Assembly: GCA_963663905.2 (NCBI GenBank)
Contig: OY760657.1
Span: 5,208,001 to 5,272,000 of the forward strand
From: Saccharicrinis sp963663905
GTDB taxonomy: Bacteria; Bacteroidota; Bacteroidia; Bacteroidales; Marinilabiliaceae
Length of the DNA: 64,000 nucleotides
Direction of reading: 5' to 3'
Shown here piece after piece: positions 36,755 to 45,531 of the stretch (within the stretch, counting starts at the first letter, position 1; each line of letters begins with the position of its first letter). Under the pieces are notes generated by a model. The model was given only the letters and a program-made list of their open reading frames with translations, did no database searches and was not told the DNA's origin. A program made the position numbers and the translations under genes.

Positions 36755-36782
36755 AATAAGGTTTCAGGTATGTTTATAATAA

Positions 36783-36847
36783 CCCTCTTCGCTAGTGCGC
36801 AATTTCATCATTAAAGTCACACGATGAAATCGTGCAACAGCAAAGGG
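36783..36847. repeat. paired-palindrome (REP-like) repeat, copy C (short form)
   Basis: A 65-bp copy: CCCTCTTCGCTAGTGCGCAA ... CACACGATGAAATCGTGCAAC ... AGCAAAGGG. The spacer between the two small palindromes is about 20 bases shorter than in copies A, B and D. The ends read TAACCC and GGGTTA. Confidence 0.75.
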
Positions 36848-36873
36848 TTAGCCATCTACTCAATTGTTCGCAG

Positions 36874-37647
36874 TTATTGATATCTAATCAGTTTTATTTT
36901 ATCTCCAAAAATATCCAAATATCCAACTAGTCCAGAGTTTTCAAACAAAACAATATAGTGGTCATCTTTGGTTTTAAATCCATTTGTACTGTAGGTATAC
37001 AAAATCCCTTCACCTCTTTTATAAAAGCAATCTAATCCGCTGTAAATCGTATCAACCGTCACTAACTTATCCTCATTTATCAGGCTGAGATAAAGTGTTT
37101 TTGAGTCAGATACCACATGATAAAGTTGCCCATTGTGAGGAAAACTAATCGGAATCATAGCACAAATCGTATCAACAAGGAGCTTCGTTCCATTTTTAGA
37201 TTTTGACTCATTATCTCCAACATATCTGTATTCAATTTTCCTTTTTTTTGCTCTTGGAGGTGGCATTTTAAAAATATCCATAGAATCTGGATTTTGAATC
37301 TCAATCACCTCGGCAGAACCACACATATGAGCAAGACTATTTGTCAACACATATTTATCTTGGATTTTATTGATAATTACAGGGCAATTCGCAGCACAAG
37401 AATATTCAATTCCCGTAATTTTGTTTTTAAACCAAATACTACCTCCCCATTCACCGGAACAAGTACTCCTTACAAAATAGCTATCATCTTGATAGAAAGC
37501 AGTATTAATCCGTTTGAAGTCCTTTGAGCTAACCATTTTAGAAGTATCTGTAATCAGAATATCCTGAATATCAAAACTTTTTGATGACTGCCCATAATTG
37601 AATAATCGAAAAGTAAAAATGAATATTATAGTCAATATGTATCTCAT
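36874..37647 (-). CDS. secreted protein of unknown function
   Basis: The ATG at 37647 (257 residues) is chosen, since it gives a signal peptide MRYILTIIFIFTFRLFNYGQ; the frame could be opened earlier only at TTG. The mature part contains SAEVIEIQNPDSMDIF and a cysteine pair in SCAANCPVII and MCGSAEV, which could form disulfides. It may be a beta-propeller or six-bladed-like exported protein (FYKRGEGILYTYSTNG), but I do not recognise a family. It lies between repeat copies C and D. Confidence 0.55.
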   Translation of the reverse strand: MRYILTIIFIFTFRLFNYGQSSKSFDIQDILITDTSKMVSSKDFKRINTAFYQDDSYFVRSTCSGEWGGSIWFKNKITGIEYSCAANCPVIINKIQDKYVLTNSLAHMCGSAEVIEIQNPDSMDIFKMPPPRAKKRKIEYRYVGDNESKSKNGTKLLVDTICAMIPISFPHNGQLYHVVSDSKTLYLSLINEDKLVTVDTIYSGLDCFYKRGEGILYTYSTNGFKTKDDHYIVLFENSGLVGYLDIFGDKIKLIRYQ

Positions 37648-37748
37648 TTGCAGTTCGTTTGTTTTAATTGCCACCAACTAGTTCATTAACGCACTAGTAT
37701 TTTGCTTATTGATAACTATTTAATTATCAGTATTAACATATAATTGTT

Positions 37749-37831
37749 CCCTTCGCTAATGCGCGATATCATCGCGTTCTGTAAAATACTAATAATTAGA
37801 GTCACACGATGAAATCGTGCGACAGCAAAGC
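37749..37831. repeat. paired-palindrome (REP-like) repeat, copy D
   Basis: An 83-bp copy with both arms intact: CCCTTCGCTAATGCGCGATA, CATCGCG, spacer TTCTGTAAAATACTAATAAT, then CACACGATGAAATCGTGCGA and CAGCAAAGCGG. Each arm is itself a palindrome (CGCGATATCATCGCG and CACGATGAAATCGTG), and the two arms also pair with each other. Confidence 0.8.
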
Positions 37832-38314
37832 GGCTATCTACTTTTACAAAAAGCTATTATATGTCAATTGTTTTATTGCAGTAACAAGTTGATATATTAT
37901 TGTCTTCTAGTTTCTTTTATATATCATATTCAAAAAAAATATGGCCTAAGAACATACTATAAAATCAAAAACTAAATAATATCTTTTGTTAAGCGTTATC
38001 AAAAATATGTTTTTGAAACGTAAATTCAAATTGTTTTCAACGTCTTTCATATTTATTACATAAATACTTTACTAAAAAACATCAACGTTTAGGGTTTTTA
38101 TATAAAACTTTAGGGTAGAAACATGAAACGACCATGTAAAATTTAATTATCCAATTTTTCATACAGGAAGGATGATTAAATTTTCTTGAGAGTTCCATAT
38201 GGCAATTGAAAGAAAAAATAAACATATGAACGTTCATGTTCGAAACATAATGATTAAAGCCAGAAATATAGAGATTTATGAAATGTTGTATGAAGTATTC
38301 AATATTTTCTTTCA

Positions 38315-38840
38315 TAGCTTATATAAAAAGTCTCGTAGCTTTAAAAAAAAGCATGGCAAATGATGAAAAAAGCATGGAGCGCCAATAAAAAAGTGCGGAA
38401 GCTTATGAAAAAGAGTATGGAGCCTGATGAAAAAAATACGGGACTTCCTTAAAAAAGTATGGAAGGCCAGGAAAAAAGTGCGGAGCGTTCAACTTTTTTT
38501 ATCAAGGCTCACGCAAAATTGTATCAAGCGTGTCAGTTTTTCTGACAAGCTCCAATGAATTTCAGAGAGCGCTGAAACAAATTCTTTGAGGCTCCACTAC
38601 AAAAGTGGCGTGCTCCGTATATTTTTTAAGGTATACTGATACTTAAAATGAAACACTCCGATGAAAAATTGAGAGCTGCCATGAAAAAAGTGAGATGCTC
38701 CGAATTTTTTATTGAATGCTCCATGAAATTTATAGAATGCATGTCAGGTTTTGCATCAAGGGTTATATAAAAACTGACAAGCTTTCTACATTAAATCCCA
38801 ATGTTGATGTTTAAAGTATGAACGTTTCTGTTTGAACTCG
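38315..38840. repeat. 21-bp-phased degenerate tandem array (about 25 units)
   Basis: Cut into consecutive 21-base units from 38315, the DNA keeps phase for about 525 bases with one 22-base unit (38399-38420). Early units have an AGC/GCC-like start, a central A-run and a GYRYGG end, e.g. AGCGCCAATAAAAAAGTGCGG (38378-38398, shown as 20+1: AGCGCCAATAAAAAAGTGCG then G). Later units carry GCTCC at the same position and T-runs, e.g. GATGCTCCGAATTTTTTATT plus G (38694-38714). No open frame survives. 21 bp equals two DNA turns, so the runs lie on one helix face. The phase may extend left to about 38085. Confidence 0.8.
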
Positions 38841-38863
38841 CAACATCGGTATTATAAAAAAAA

Positions 38864-38888
38864 AATCCGGTAACAATTCTACCGGATT
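38864..38888 (-). terminator. terminator of the 38913-39386 gene
   Basis: AATCCGGTA (38864-38872) and TACCGGATT (38880-38888) form a 9-bp stem with a 7-base loop; the minus strand continues with a long T-run. Confidence 0.9.
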
Positions 38889-38912
38889 CAAATTCACTTT
38901 TGCACTTTTGTT

Positions 38913-39386
38913 TTATTCTTCAGTTGCCTCAGTTTTTCTTTTTCTACGGGTAAAACGAGTACCTAAAGTATTGGTAATTTCTTGTGCACCTGCAATACCA
39001 TTTTTAGCAGCTAGCTTTGTATTGTTGTAAAACATTAAAGCATGATTTAAAGCTTCACTTCCTGCTATTAAAGCTGTGTCATCAACCTGGTTTAAAAGCT
39101 TTTCTAATAGAGCAGACACAGGTAAAAGACCTGTTGCATCAGCAACATCAATGTCAAAATCTTCCTGAGAAGAAAAAGCTGGTCGAAGAATTGGATTTTG
39201 TTTGCTAAATTGGTTGGCTTCAGTAACAAAGGCTAGTGACTTGTCACCCATTTTAGCTAAACCTTTTCTTTCATCTTTAGATACAGTTAAAAGATACGGA
39301 GATAGAATGTTACTTACCTCATTAAGTTTGTTTAGAGTTTCTGCTAACACATCCTGCGGAATGCTGGATTGATGAAGATTCTTCAT
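38913..39386 (-). CDS. conserved helical protein of unknown function
   Basis: The ATG at 39386 (157 residues) is preferred; the longer frame starts at TTG and adds a hydrophobic leader of doubtful value. The protein is helical and soluble (VLAETLNKLNEVSNILSPYL, then TGLLPVSALLEKLLNQVDDT and ALNHALMFYNNTKLAAKNG), with a basic carboxy-terminal tail RFTRRKRKTEATEE that could bind nucleic acid. No family recognised. It has its own terminator and lies downstream of nothing on its strand, flanked by the phased array and a pseudogene. Confidence 0.6.
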   Translation of the reverse strand: MKNLHQSSIPQDVLAETLNKLNEVSNILSPYLLTVSKDERKGLAKMGDKSLAFVTEANQFSKQNPILRPAFSSQEDFDIDVADATGLLPVSALLEKLLNQVDDTALIAGSEALNHALMFYNNTKLAAKNGIAGAQEITNTLGTRFTRRKRKTEATEE

Positions 39387-39621
39387 AAAAATGATTAATT
39401 TTGAAAAATTGAACATTAGCGGACACACTAATGACAACTTTGGCTGGCAAGCATTAGGGGTCAGGAGTGGTCCGCTTTTAATTAACGGGAAATTAACATT
39501 AAAAAATTTAACCGAATTATGTATTATGATGAATCATTTATTTTAAATGATGAACAAGCAATATGCTTACATTAACTGATGAAAGATTTTGGTGAAGTGA
39601 TTGGTGTGTATATGATTATGG

Positions 39622-40160
39622 TTAATAGCCGCTTGTGAGAGGAGCTTGACGATCAATAATTAAAGAGTAGATATATGTTCCGTTTGAAAAATTAGAAGTA
39701 TTAACTTCTACAAATCCTTTTCCTTCTGATGTAATTTCGTATTTGTTAATAGATTTCCCATCATACTATAAATAGCAATAGAAGCATTACTAAAGTGTGC
39801 AATAATTTCGTAATTAATCATTGTAGAACCTGATGTTGGATTCGGGAAGTTCTGATAAAGAACTGATTTTTGAGAAGCACTCTTTAACGAAGCATCCGAA
39901 GTAAATACACCATGGTATGACTCTAACATGGCAACCGTAGTTTCTAAATCAGATATTCTGTTTTCTTTATTGGTGTTTTCAGTTTCTAATACATCAACCT
40001 TTCCTTCTAATGTTATTACTCTTGAATATTAGTCGGTTAAAAGGTTAGATAAATCGACCGAATTACCTCCTGAGATAGAAAGAGTATTACCGGATAATGA
40101 TAAAGTTTGCTCATCAGTGTTGGCTTCATAACCATCCTGTAGTGAGGATAGATCCAACTT
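39622..40160 (-). pseudogene. broken T9SS type A sorted protein
   Basis: The minus strand reads a repetitive start (LSLSGNTLSISGGNSVDLS), then a TAA stop within the leucine-rich segment near 40030, then a coiled-coil (LEGKVDVLETENTNKENR), NFPNPTSGSTMINYEI, the hallmark of a type IX secretion sorting domain, a frameshift after YSMMGN, and in another frame the rest of the domain, YEITSEGKGFVEV and YIYSLIIDRQ, ending at TAA (39622-39624). The original was probably a T9SS-exported adhesin-like protein. Its 5' part begins directly after the beta-helix gene's stop, so it may have been cut off by a rearrangement. Confidence 0.8.
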
Positions 40161-40172
40161 AATTAGGTTTAT

Positions 40173-41537
40173 TTATTTCTCATCTATTCCAAATTTTAAT
40201 CCACAGCCTATATTTGCATCTTGTCGAAAGATATTTATGCTGTGGTTAACACCATCTTGAAACAAAGTGATCATTTTTGGAGTATTATTATCTAATATCT
40301 GATTTTCATAACAATTCCCATATTCAGTATTATAAAGAACAATTGCAATATTATTTTGATCACATGAAGATTTTTCCTTGAAAATAATATTACTAGAAAT
40401 AATAGAATTATGAATCCCACGAATATCAATACCAGAGTCTCCTGGTCTTTGAATCATGTTTTCATTTATTAAATTAAATCCAGATTCTTTTCCTTCGTCC
40501 AGATTTCTAATTGTTATGCCAGATATTTTGGGTTTTATTATCTCGTTACTTTGTATTATACATCCCCATGAAGAACGTATAAAAATTCCATAGTCAGAGA
40601 TCTCGTCACAAAAAATTCTATTATTAGTAATGTGAATTTTAGTTGAATTATTAATATAAATGGAAATATCATTTGCATTAAAAAAAGTATTATCTGATAT
40701 TATTGCACCATCTTGTCCATTAAGAGATATGTGTCTTTGAGGTGTGCCTGAAAAAATATTATTAATAATCTGAAAATCACCACCTGAATATTTTACTTTA
40801 TTATTATGAAGTGAAAGAATATTAAATTTACAATCTTTAAAAAAATTCTCTGATATTATAATTCTCTGGGCATGAGACCAAGTGTTTTTTGGCACTGAGT
40901 CATGTCTGTCATTAATAAGAATGGCAGTATGACCTCCAATAAAATTGCAATTTTGTATTTTAACATGCCATGAATTTTGTATTGTAATTAAATTATTTTC
41001 TTTTAAAGGGGAATAACCACTATTGTTTTTAGGGAGAAGTGAAGAGTTTCTAAATGAAATATTGGAAATGGTAATATACTTGTATTCCATTTCTGATTTT
41101 TTAGGATCTTTATTCCCTATTTGAATAGAGCCATTTATTAATGTTCCTCCTCCTGTTATATCGATGAAGGTTTTGTTAATAATTAAATTATTGACATTGA
41201 ACTTTCCTGGAGGGATATAAACAACGCCATTATAGTGAAAATAGTCAATTGCGGCTTGAATAGCATAAGTGTCATCTTTATTATCATTTCTCTCAGCTTG
41301 AAGGATTATCTCTTTACCAACTTCAATGGTTTTAACATAATCTGGTAAATTTGAATTTACTTTAAATCTATTTGTTGGTAGCCCTTTAGGAGTGATGCTG
41401 AAGGAATCGACAGTATGTCTTATTACAGTTATAGGGTTTGTAATATCCACAATATTAGGATGATCATAGATTTGACAATCTAATACCAAAAAATTAAAAA
41501 ATACTAATATCAGTATTATAATATGTTTTATCTTCAT
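40173..41537 (-). CDS. secreted right-handed beta-helix (pectate-lyase-like) protein
   Basis: A 454-residue protein with a signal peptide (residues 1 to about 21). DDTYAIQAAIDYFHYNGVVY (93-112) and IPPGKFNVNNLIIN are the opening of the Pectate_lyase_3-type domain; the rest repeats short strands and asparagine turns (IQNSWHVKIQNCNFIGGHTA, ISLNGQDGAIISDNTFFN, IYINNSTKIHITNNRIF), a parallel beta-helix. It may be a carbohydrate lyase or tail-spike-like structural protein; no catalytic acid pair was assigned. A broken T9SS-sorted gene lies directly downstream. Confidence 0.8.
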   Translation of the reverse strand: MKIKHIIILILVFFNFLVLDCQIYDHPNIVDITNPITVIRHTVDSFSITPKGLPTNRFKVNSNLPDYVKTIEVGKEIILQAERNDNKDDTYAIQAAIDYFHYNGVVYIPPGKFNVNNLIINKTFIDITGGGTLINGSIQIGNKDPKKSEMEYKYITISNISFRNSSLLPKNNSGYSPLKENNLITIQNSWHVKIQNCNFIGGHTAILINDRHDSVPKNTWSHAQRIIISENFFKDCKFNILSLHNNKVKYSGGDFQIINNIFSGTPQRHISLNGQDGAIISDNTFFNANDISIYINNSTKIHITNNRIFCDEISDYGIFIRSSWGCIIQSNEIIKPKISGITIRNLDEGKESGFNLINENMIQRPGDSGIDIRGIHNSIISSNIIFKEKSSCDQNNIAIVLYNTEYGNCYENQILDNNTPKMITLFQDGVNHSINIFRQDANIGCGLKFGIDEK

Positions 41538-42107
41538 AAGATACCTTTATGATTGGACAACTGTTTTATTATAATTTGAATTCAAAACCTTTTATAAGAT
41601 TCATCATTTAAGATTACTTCGAGAACTTGCGATTGTTTATATTTCTTTCTCGTTATTATATATTTAGAGAGAAATACTACTCTTAAAGTCCTGCATCTTT
41701 CAAGAGACTAAAATTAATAAGAAAAAAATGGAATAAAAGCATTGTACTATCTATTGAAGCCAATAGGTCTCTCAAATTCCAGTCTTTGTATATTTCATGA
41801 TATAGTGTTAAATCCTAATTTTATTCACATTTGAAGGATCTTTAATTGTCTTCTGAATTATTGCTGCAATATGTTATGGCTTTAATTTTTTATGGTTTAA
41901 TATATTTACCTGTAGCTATTGTGAAGAATTTAGACTTGCTTATTTTTTATTAAATAGTTAATTTCTAAATATGCTTCTTGCATTTAGAATTTCTTCTTGT
42001 TTGTTAATAAATTGTTTTCAGCTCCTCTGAAATGAGAGTTTTGCAAAACAGAGACAACATTAATTTACTCCCATTATAGGAAATTTAAATAGTCCCAGTT
42101 TCGCTTA
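41538..42107. other. AT-rich intergenic stretch
   Basis: About 570 bases with no gene, clear repeat or terminator that I can support. It separates the beta-helix gene from an insertion-sequence remnant. Confidence 0.35.
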
Positions 42108-42110
42108 TTA

Positions 42111-42515
42111 TCTATTTTTCATTGCATTTGCTGTTTCATATTTGTTTCGGAAGAGCTTTTTAGCTCCATTTCCTTTAATTTTTACATAAATTATATTAAG
42201 TGACCTGTATAAATTATGAGCGATTGCTTCCAAAACATGTTGGGTATGTGTTTTTTTCAGGTCCAACATATTTAGCAATACCAGCACCAAACCATCTGCT
42301 CATGCTCCTAATGTTCTTTCTACTTTAGATTGCCCAGTAACTATTAGCTTATTGAATTTTGTTTGCCACTGTGTCAAAGTCCTGTTTTTATATGCTTTGT
42401 TGATATCGTTTTCAATTAGGAGCTAGTTTAAAATGGTATCTTTTTTGTCTAAAGATGTACTTTTCCATATTCTATGCTCAATCTGAAGTGATACAAAACT
42501 CATATGCAACTCCTT
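42111..42515 (-). pseudogene. IS5-family transposase remnant
   Basis: On the minus strand the 3' half of an IS5-type transposase can be followed through several frameshifts and stops: AYKNRTLTQWQTKFNKLI, SKVERTLG (the E of the DDE triad region, VERTFG in intact copies), RWFGAGIAKYVG in a second frame, then KTHTQHVLEAIAHNLYRS and a basic end. The 5' half is beyond recognition and no terminal repeats are seen. It is an old, inactive copy. Confidence 0.75.
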
Positions 42516-42645
42516 TTTTATCATTTTTGGTTTTTGTTAAAAGAGTTAATAAGAGGTTGTTGTTTTCTCATAGATAGAAAGTGTTGATGATTTTTATCAC
42601 TATTAGCTAGTGGTTTGCTTAATAACTATTATGCGTAAAATTCAT

Positions 42646-42653
42646 TACTTTTG
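42646..42653 (+). promoter_or_regulatory. -7 box upstream of ilvA
   Basis: TACTTTTG fits the Bacteroidota TAnnTTTG consensus. A TTTG at 42614-42617 is 28 bases upstream, longer than the usual spacing. It lies about 140 bases before the ilvA start. Confidence 0.4.
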
Positions 42654-42795
42654 TGAAGTTTAAATATAAACAAAGGTAATCTGCAATTAGCAACTATAAT
42701 CATTTGTTTTGGATAGTAAAAAGAAGAGTGAAATAAGAATTTCCTCCATGAGTTAAGTGGCTAATAACCAATAATCAACATTTAATAGATATCAA

Positions 42796-44043
42796 ATGAG
42801 CTATATTCCACATATAAAAGATATTAAAACAGCAGCAGAGCGATTAACCAAGGTAATCCGCAAAACTGCGCTTGATTTCAATCAAACATACTCAGAAAAG
42901 TACCAGGCAGAGATCTATTTTAAAAGAGAAGATCAGCAAACGGTTCGTTCTTATAAAATAAGGGGTGCTTACAATAAAATGGCATCCTTGTCGAAAACCG
43001 AAATACAGAATGGAGTAGTTTGCGCCAGTGCAGGTAATCATGCACAAGGAGTTGCCTTATCGTGTTTTATACTAAAAGTAAAAGGAACTATTTATATGCC
43101 GAGTACAACCCCTGCTCAAAAAATAAACAGGGTAAATACTTTAGGTAAAGAATGGGTAGAGGTAGTTTTGTTTGGAGATACTTTTGATGATGCCAACGAT
43201 GCGGCCATACAGTATAGCAACGAAAATAACCTTCCTTTTATTCCTCCTTTCGACGATCCTAAAATCATAGAGGGGCAAGGTACAGTTGGTATTGAAATAT
43301 TGGAAGACTTACCTAATGTTGATTTTATTTTTATTCCTGTTGGAGGAGGTGGATTAACAGCCGGAGTATGTGCCTATATTAAAGAGATACATCCCGAAGT
43401 AAAAATTATAGGTGTTGAGCCGGCCGGAGCACCAGCCATGTATCAATCGTTGCAAGAAGGAAAAGTAGTAACCCTTGAAGAGATAGATAAGTTTGTGGAT
43501 GGAGCTGCAGTTCAAAGGGTAGGAGAGTTCACTTTTCCGGTGTGTCAAAAATATATGGATGACATGCTATTGGTTCCCGAAGGAAAAGTCTGTACCAAAA
43601 TATTAGAGATGTATAACAACGATGCTATTGTAGCTGAACCTGCAGGGGCATTATCAGTGGCTGCTTTAGAGCAATATGCCGATCAGATTAAAGGTAAAAA
43701 AGTGGTTTGCATCATTAGTGGCGGAAACAACGACATTACCCGTACCGAAGAAATTAAGGAGCGCTCGCTGTTATACGAAGGATTAAAGCATTATTTTATT
43801 GTACGCTTTCCACAAAGAGCCGGAGCTTTAAAAGAGTTTGTAAACAATATTCTTGGTCCCAACGATAATATTGTATTGTTTGAATACGCTAAAAAGATAA
43901 ACCGCGAAAAAGGTCCTGCACTGGTAGGTATAGAACTAAAGGATAAAGACGACTTTGAGCCATTGTTAAAACGCATGAAAGACCGAAACTTCTATGGCGA
44001 ATATGTGAATAATAAGCATGACTTGTTTTCGTATTTGATTTAA
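42796..44043 (+). CDS. ilvA: threonine ammonia-lyase (biosynthetic)
   Basis: A 415-residue PLP enzyme that deaminates threonine to 2-oxobutanoate for isoleucine synthesis. The PLP lysine is in SYKIRGAYNKM (Lys54), the phosphate-binding glycine loop is VGGGGLTAG, and the substrate-binding segment is SAGNHAQGVA (about 78-87). The carboxy-terminal ACT-like part (about 325-415, FPQRAGALKEFVNNILGPND) would allow allosteric feedback by isoleucine, in the short Bacteroidota form with a single regulatory domain. It stands alone, next to the palindromic array. Confidence 0.95.
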   Translation: MSYIPHIKDIKTAAERLTKVIRKTALDFNQTYSEKYQAEIYFKREDQQTVRSYKIRGAYNKMASLSKTEIQNGVVCASAGNHAQGVALSCFILKVKGTIYMPSTTPAQKINRVNTLGKEWVEVVLFGDTFDDANDAAIQYSNENNLPFIPPFDDPKIIEGQGTVGIEILEDLPNVDFIFIPVGGGGLTAGVCAYIKEIHPEVKIIGVEPAGAPAMYQSLQEGKVVTLEEIDKFVDGAAVQRVGEFTFPVCQKYMDDMLLVPEGKVCTKILEMYNNDAIVAEPAGALSVAALEQYADQIKGKKVVCIISGGNNDITRTEEIKERSLLYEGLKHYFIVRFPQRAGALKEFVNNILGPNDNIVLFEYAKKINREKGPALVGIELKDKDDFEPLLKRMKDRNFYGEYVNNKHDLFSYLI

Positions 44044-44130
44044 AGATGCAATTAGGACCAGGGGCAGAGAGCATATAGCTTAGGGCACAGTGAATAGAGC
44101 GCAGTGTTTAATGTAAATGGGCACGGATTT

Positions 44131-45386
44131 CAAATTGCTTGAGAGCTATAGTAGTCCTATTGTAATCTATTAAAAGGATGCCAGAGGCATCACACATTTA
44201 TAGAATATTTCATTGATAGATTAATTGACTCCAGCGGAGTCACATGTACAAAAATATTCTAATTGTGGTTCGACTCCGCTGGAGTCGATTTATATCTATA
44301 TCGTTTTTCTATAAACATGTAACCCCGCTGGGGTTAATAGAGACACTTGAGCTTCTGTCAAAAAACTATCTCCACCCCAGGAGTTAGCGCGGAAATGATT
44401 TCCGTGCAATAAGTAAGCTGTAAATCACTACCATTTATTACAAAATAACATTGTTTATATCCTAAGTTGTTAGGTGAGGAATTGTATTCCGGTCTTTAAT
44501 AAACCTTTTAATTCGGTCGAAAAAATCCTTATTGTGATCAATAGTGTTGTGAACGTATGAAGTGAAGTACACGGATTTCAAATCTGTGCGAGCAATGGTT
44601 TCAAATTGCTTGAGAGCTATAGTAGTCCTATTGTAATCTATTAAAAGGATGCCAGAGGCATCACACATTTATAGAATATTTCATTGATAGATTAATTGAC
44701 TCCAGCGGAGTCACATGTACAAAAATATTCTAATTGTGGTTCGACTCCACTGGAGTCGATTTATATCCATATCGTTTTTCTATAAACATGTAACCCCGCT
44801 GGGGTTAATAGAGACACTTGAGCTTCTGTCAAAAAACTATCTCCACCGCAGGAGTTAGCGCGAAAATGATTTCCGTGCAATAATCAAGCTGTAAATCACT
44901 ATCTTTTATTACAAAATAACATTGTTTATTCTTAAGCTGTTAGGTGAGGAATTGTATTCCGGTCTTTAATAAACCTTTTAATTCGGTCGTAATGAATCCT
45001 TATTCCAGATCAGTAGTGTTGTGAATAGATGAAGTAAAGCACACGGATTTCAAATCTGTGCGAGCAATGGTTTCAAATTGCTTGAGAGCTATAGTAGTCC
45101 TATTGTAATCTATTAAAAGGATGCCAGAGGCATCACACATTTATAGAATATTTCATTGATAGATTAATTGACTCCAGCGGAGTCACATGTACAAAAATAT
45201 TCTAATTGTGGTTCGACTCCGCTGGAGTCGATTTATATCCATATAGTTTTTCTATAAACATGTAACCCCGCTGGGGTTAATACAGACACTTGAGCTTCTG
45301 TCAAAAAACTATCTCCACCGCAGGAGTTAGCGCGGAAATGATTTCCGTGCAATAAGTAAGCTGTAAATCATTATCATTTATTACAA
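44131..45386. repeat. tandem array of ~471-bp palindrome-rich units (upstream arm)
   Basis: Units start at CAAATTGCTTGAGAGCTATA at 44131, 44602 and 45074 (periods 471 and 472); the third is cut at 45386. Each carries the same ordered set of small palindromes: GATGCCAGAGGCATC, GACTCCAGCGGAGTC, CGACTCCGCTGGAGTCG, AACCCCGCTGGGGTT and GCGCGGAAATGATTTCCGTGC, plus CACGGATTTCAAATCTGTG. Units are nearly identical, so amplification is recent. No open reading frame is conserved. Palindrome-rich units like this are typical of REP-type non-coding repeats. Confidence 0.9.
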
Positions 45387-45531
45387 TTTTATATAAAATC
45401 GTATAAAAAATAATTAATCAGCAATTTAGATCGTAATTTTTAATTACTGTTAAGCAATAATTGTATATTTTCGCAGTTATCATAACTATTCGCAATAGAT
45501 ATTGCAATCAATTACGTGATCTAAGAAAAAA

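Noticed and set aside
34120..37831. Calling the 34-38 kb zone an integron
   Set aside because: No integrase gene is in the window and the paired palindromes do not clearly show attC core ends (RYYYAAC and GTTRRRY). I keep only the cassette-like observation.
38082..38315. A 77-residue minus-strand reading frame
   Set aside because: It lies in the AT-rich left part of the phased array, has no recognisable domain, and its frame is explained by chance in low-complexity sequence.
42108..42290. A 60-residue intact small gene
   Set aside because: Its sequence KTHTQHVLEAIAHNLYRS is the carboxy-terminal end of an IS5-type transposase, and the rest of the gene lies in other frames, so it is a remnant.
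44131..45386. A CRISPR array or tRNA gene suggested by repeated GTTTCAAATTGC-like words and GGTTCGACTCC-like words
   Set aside because: The repeats recur at about 470 bases, not at 60-80 with unique spacers, and no cas gene is present. The GGTTCGACTCC word is part of the palindrome CGACTCCGCTGGAGTCG, with no tRNA cloverleaf.
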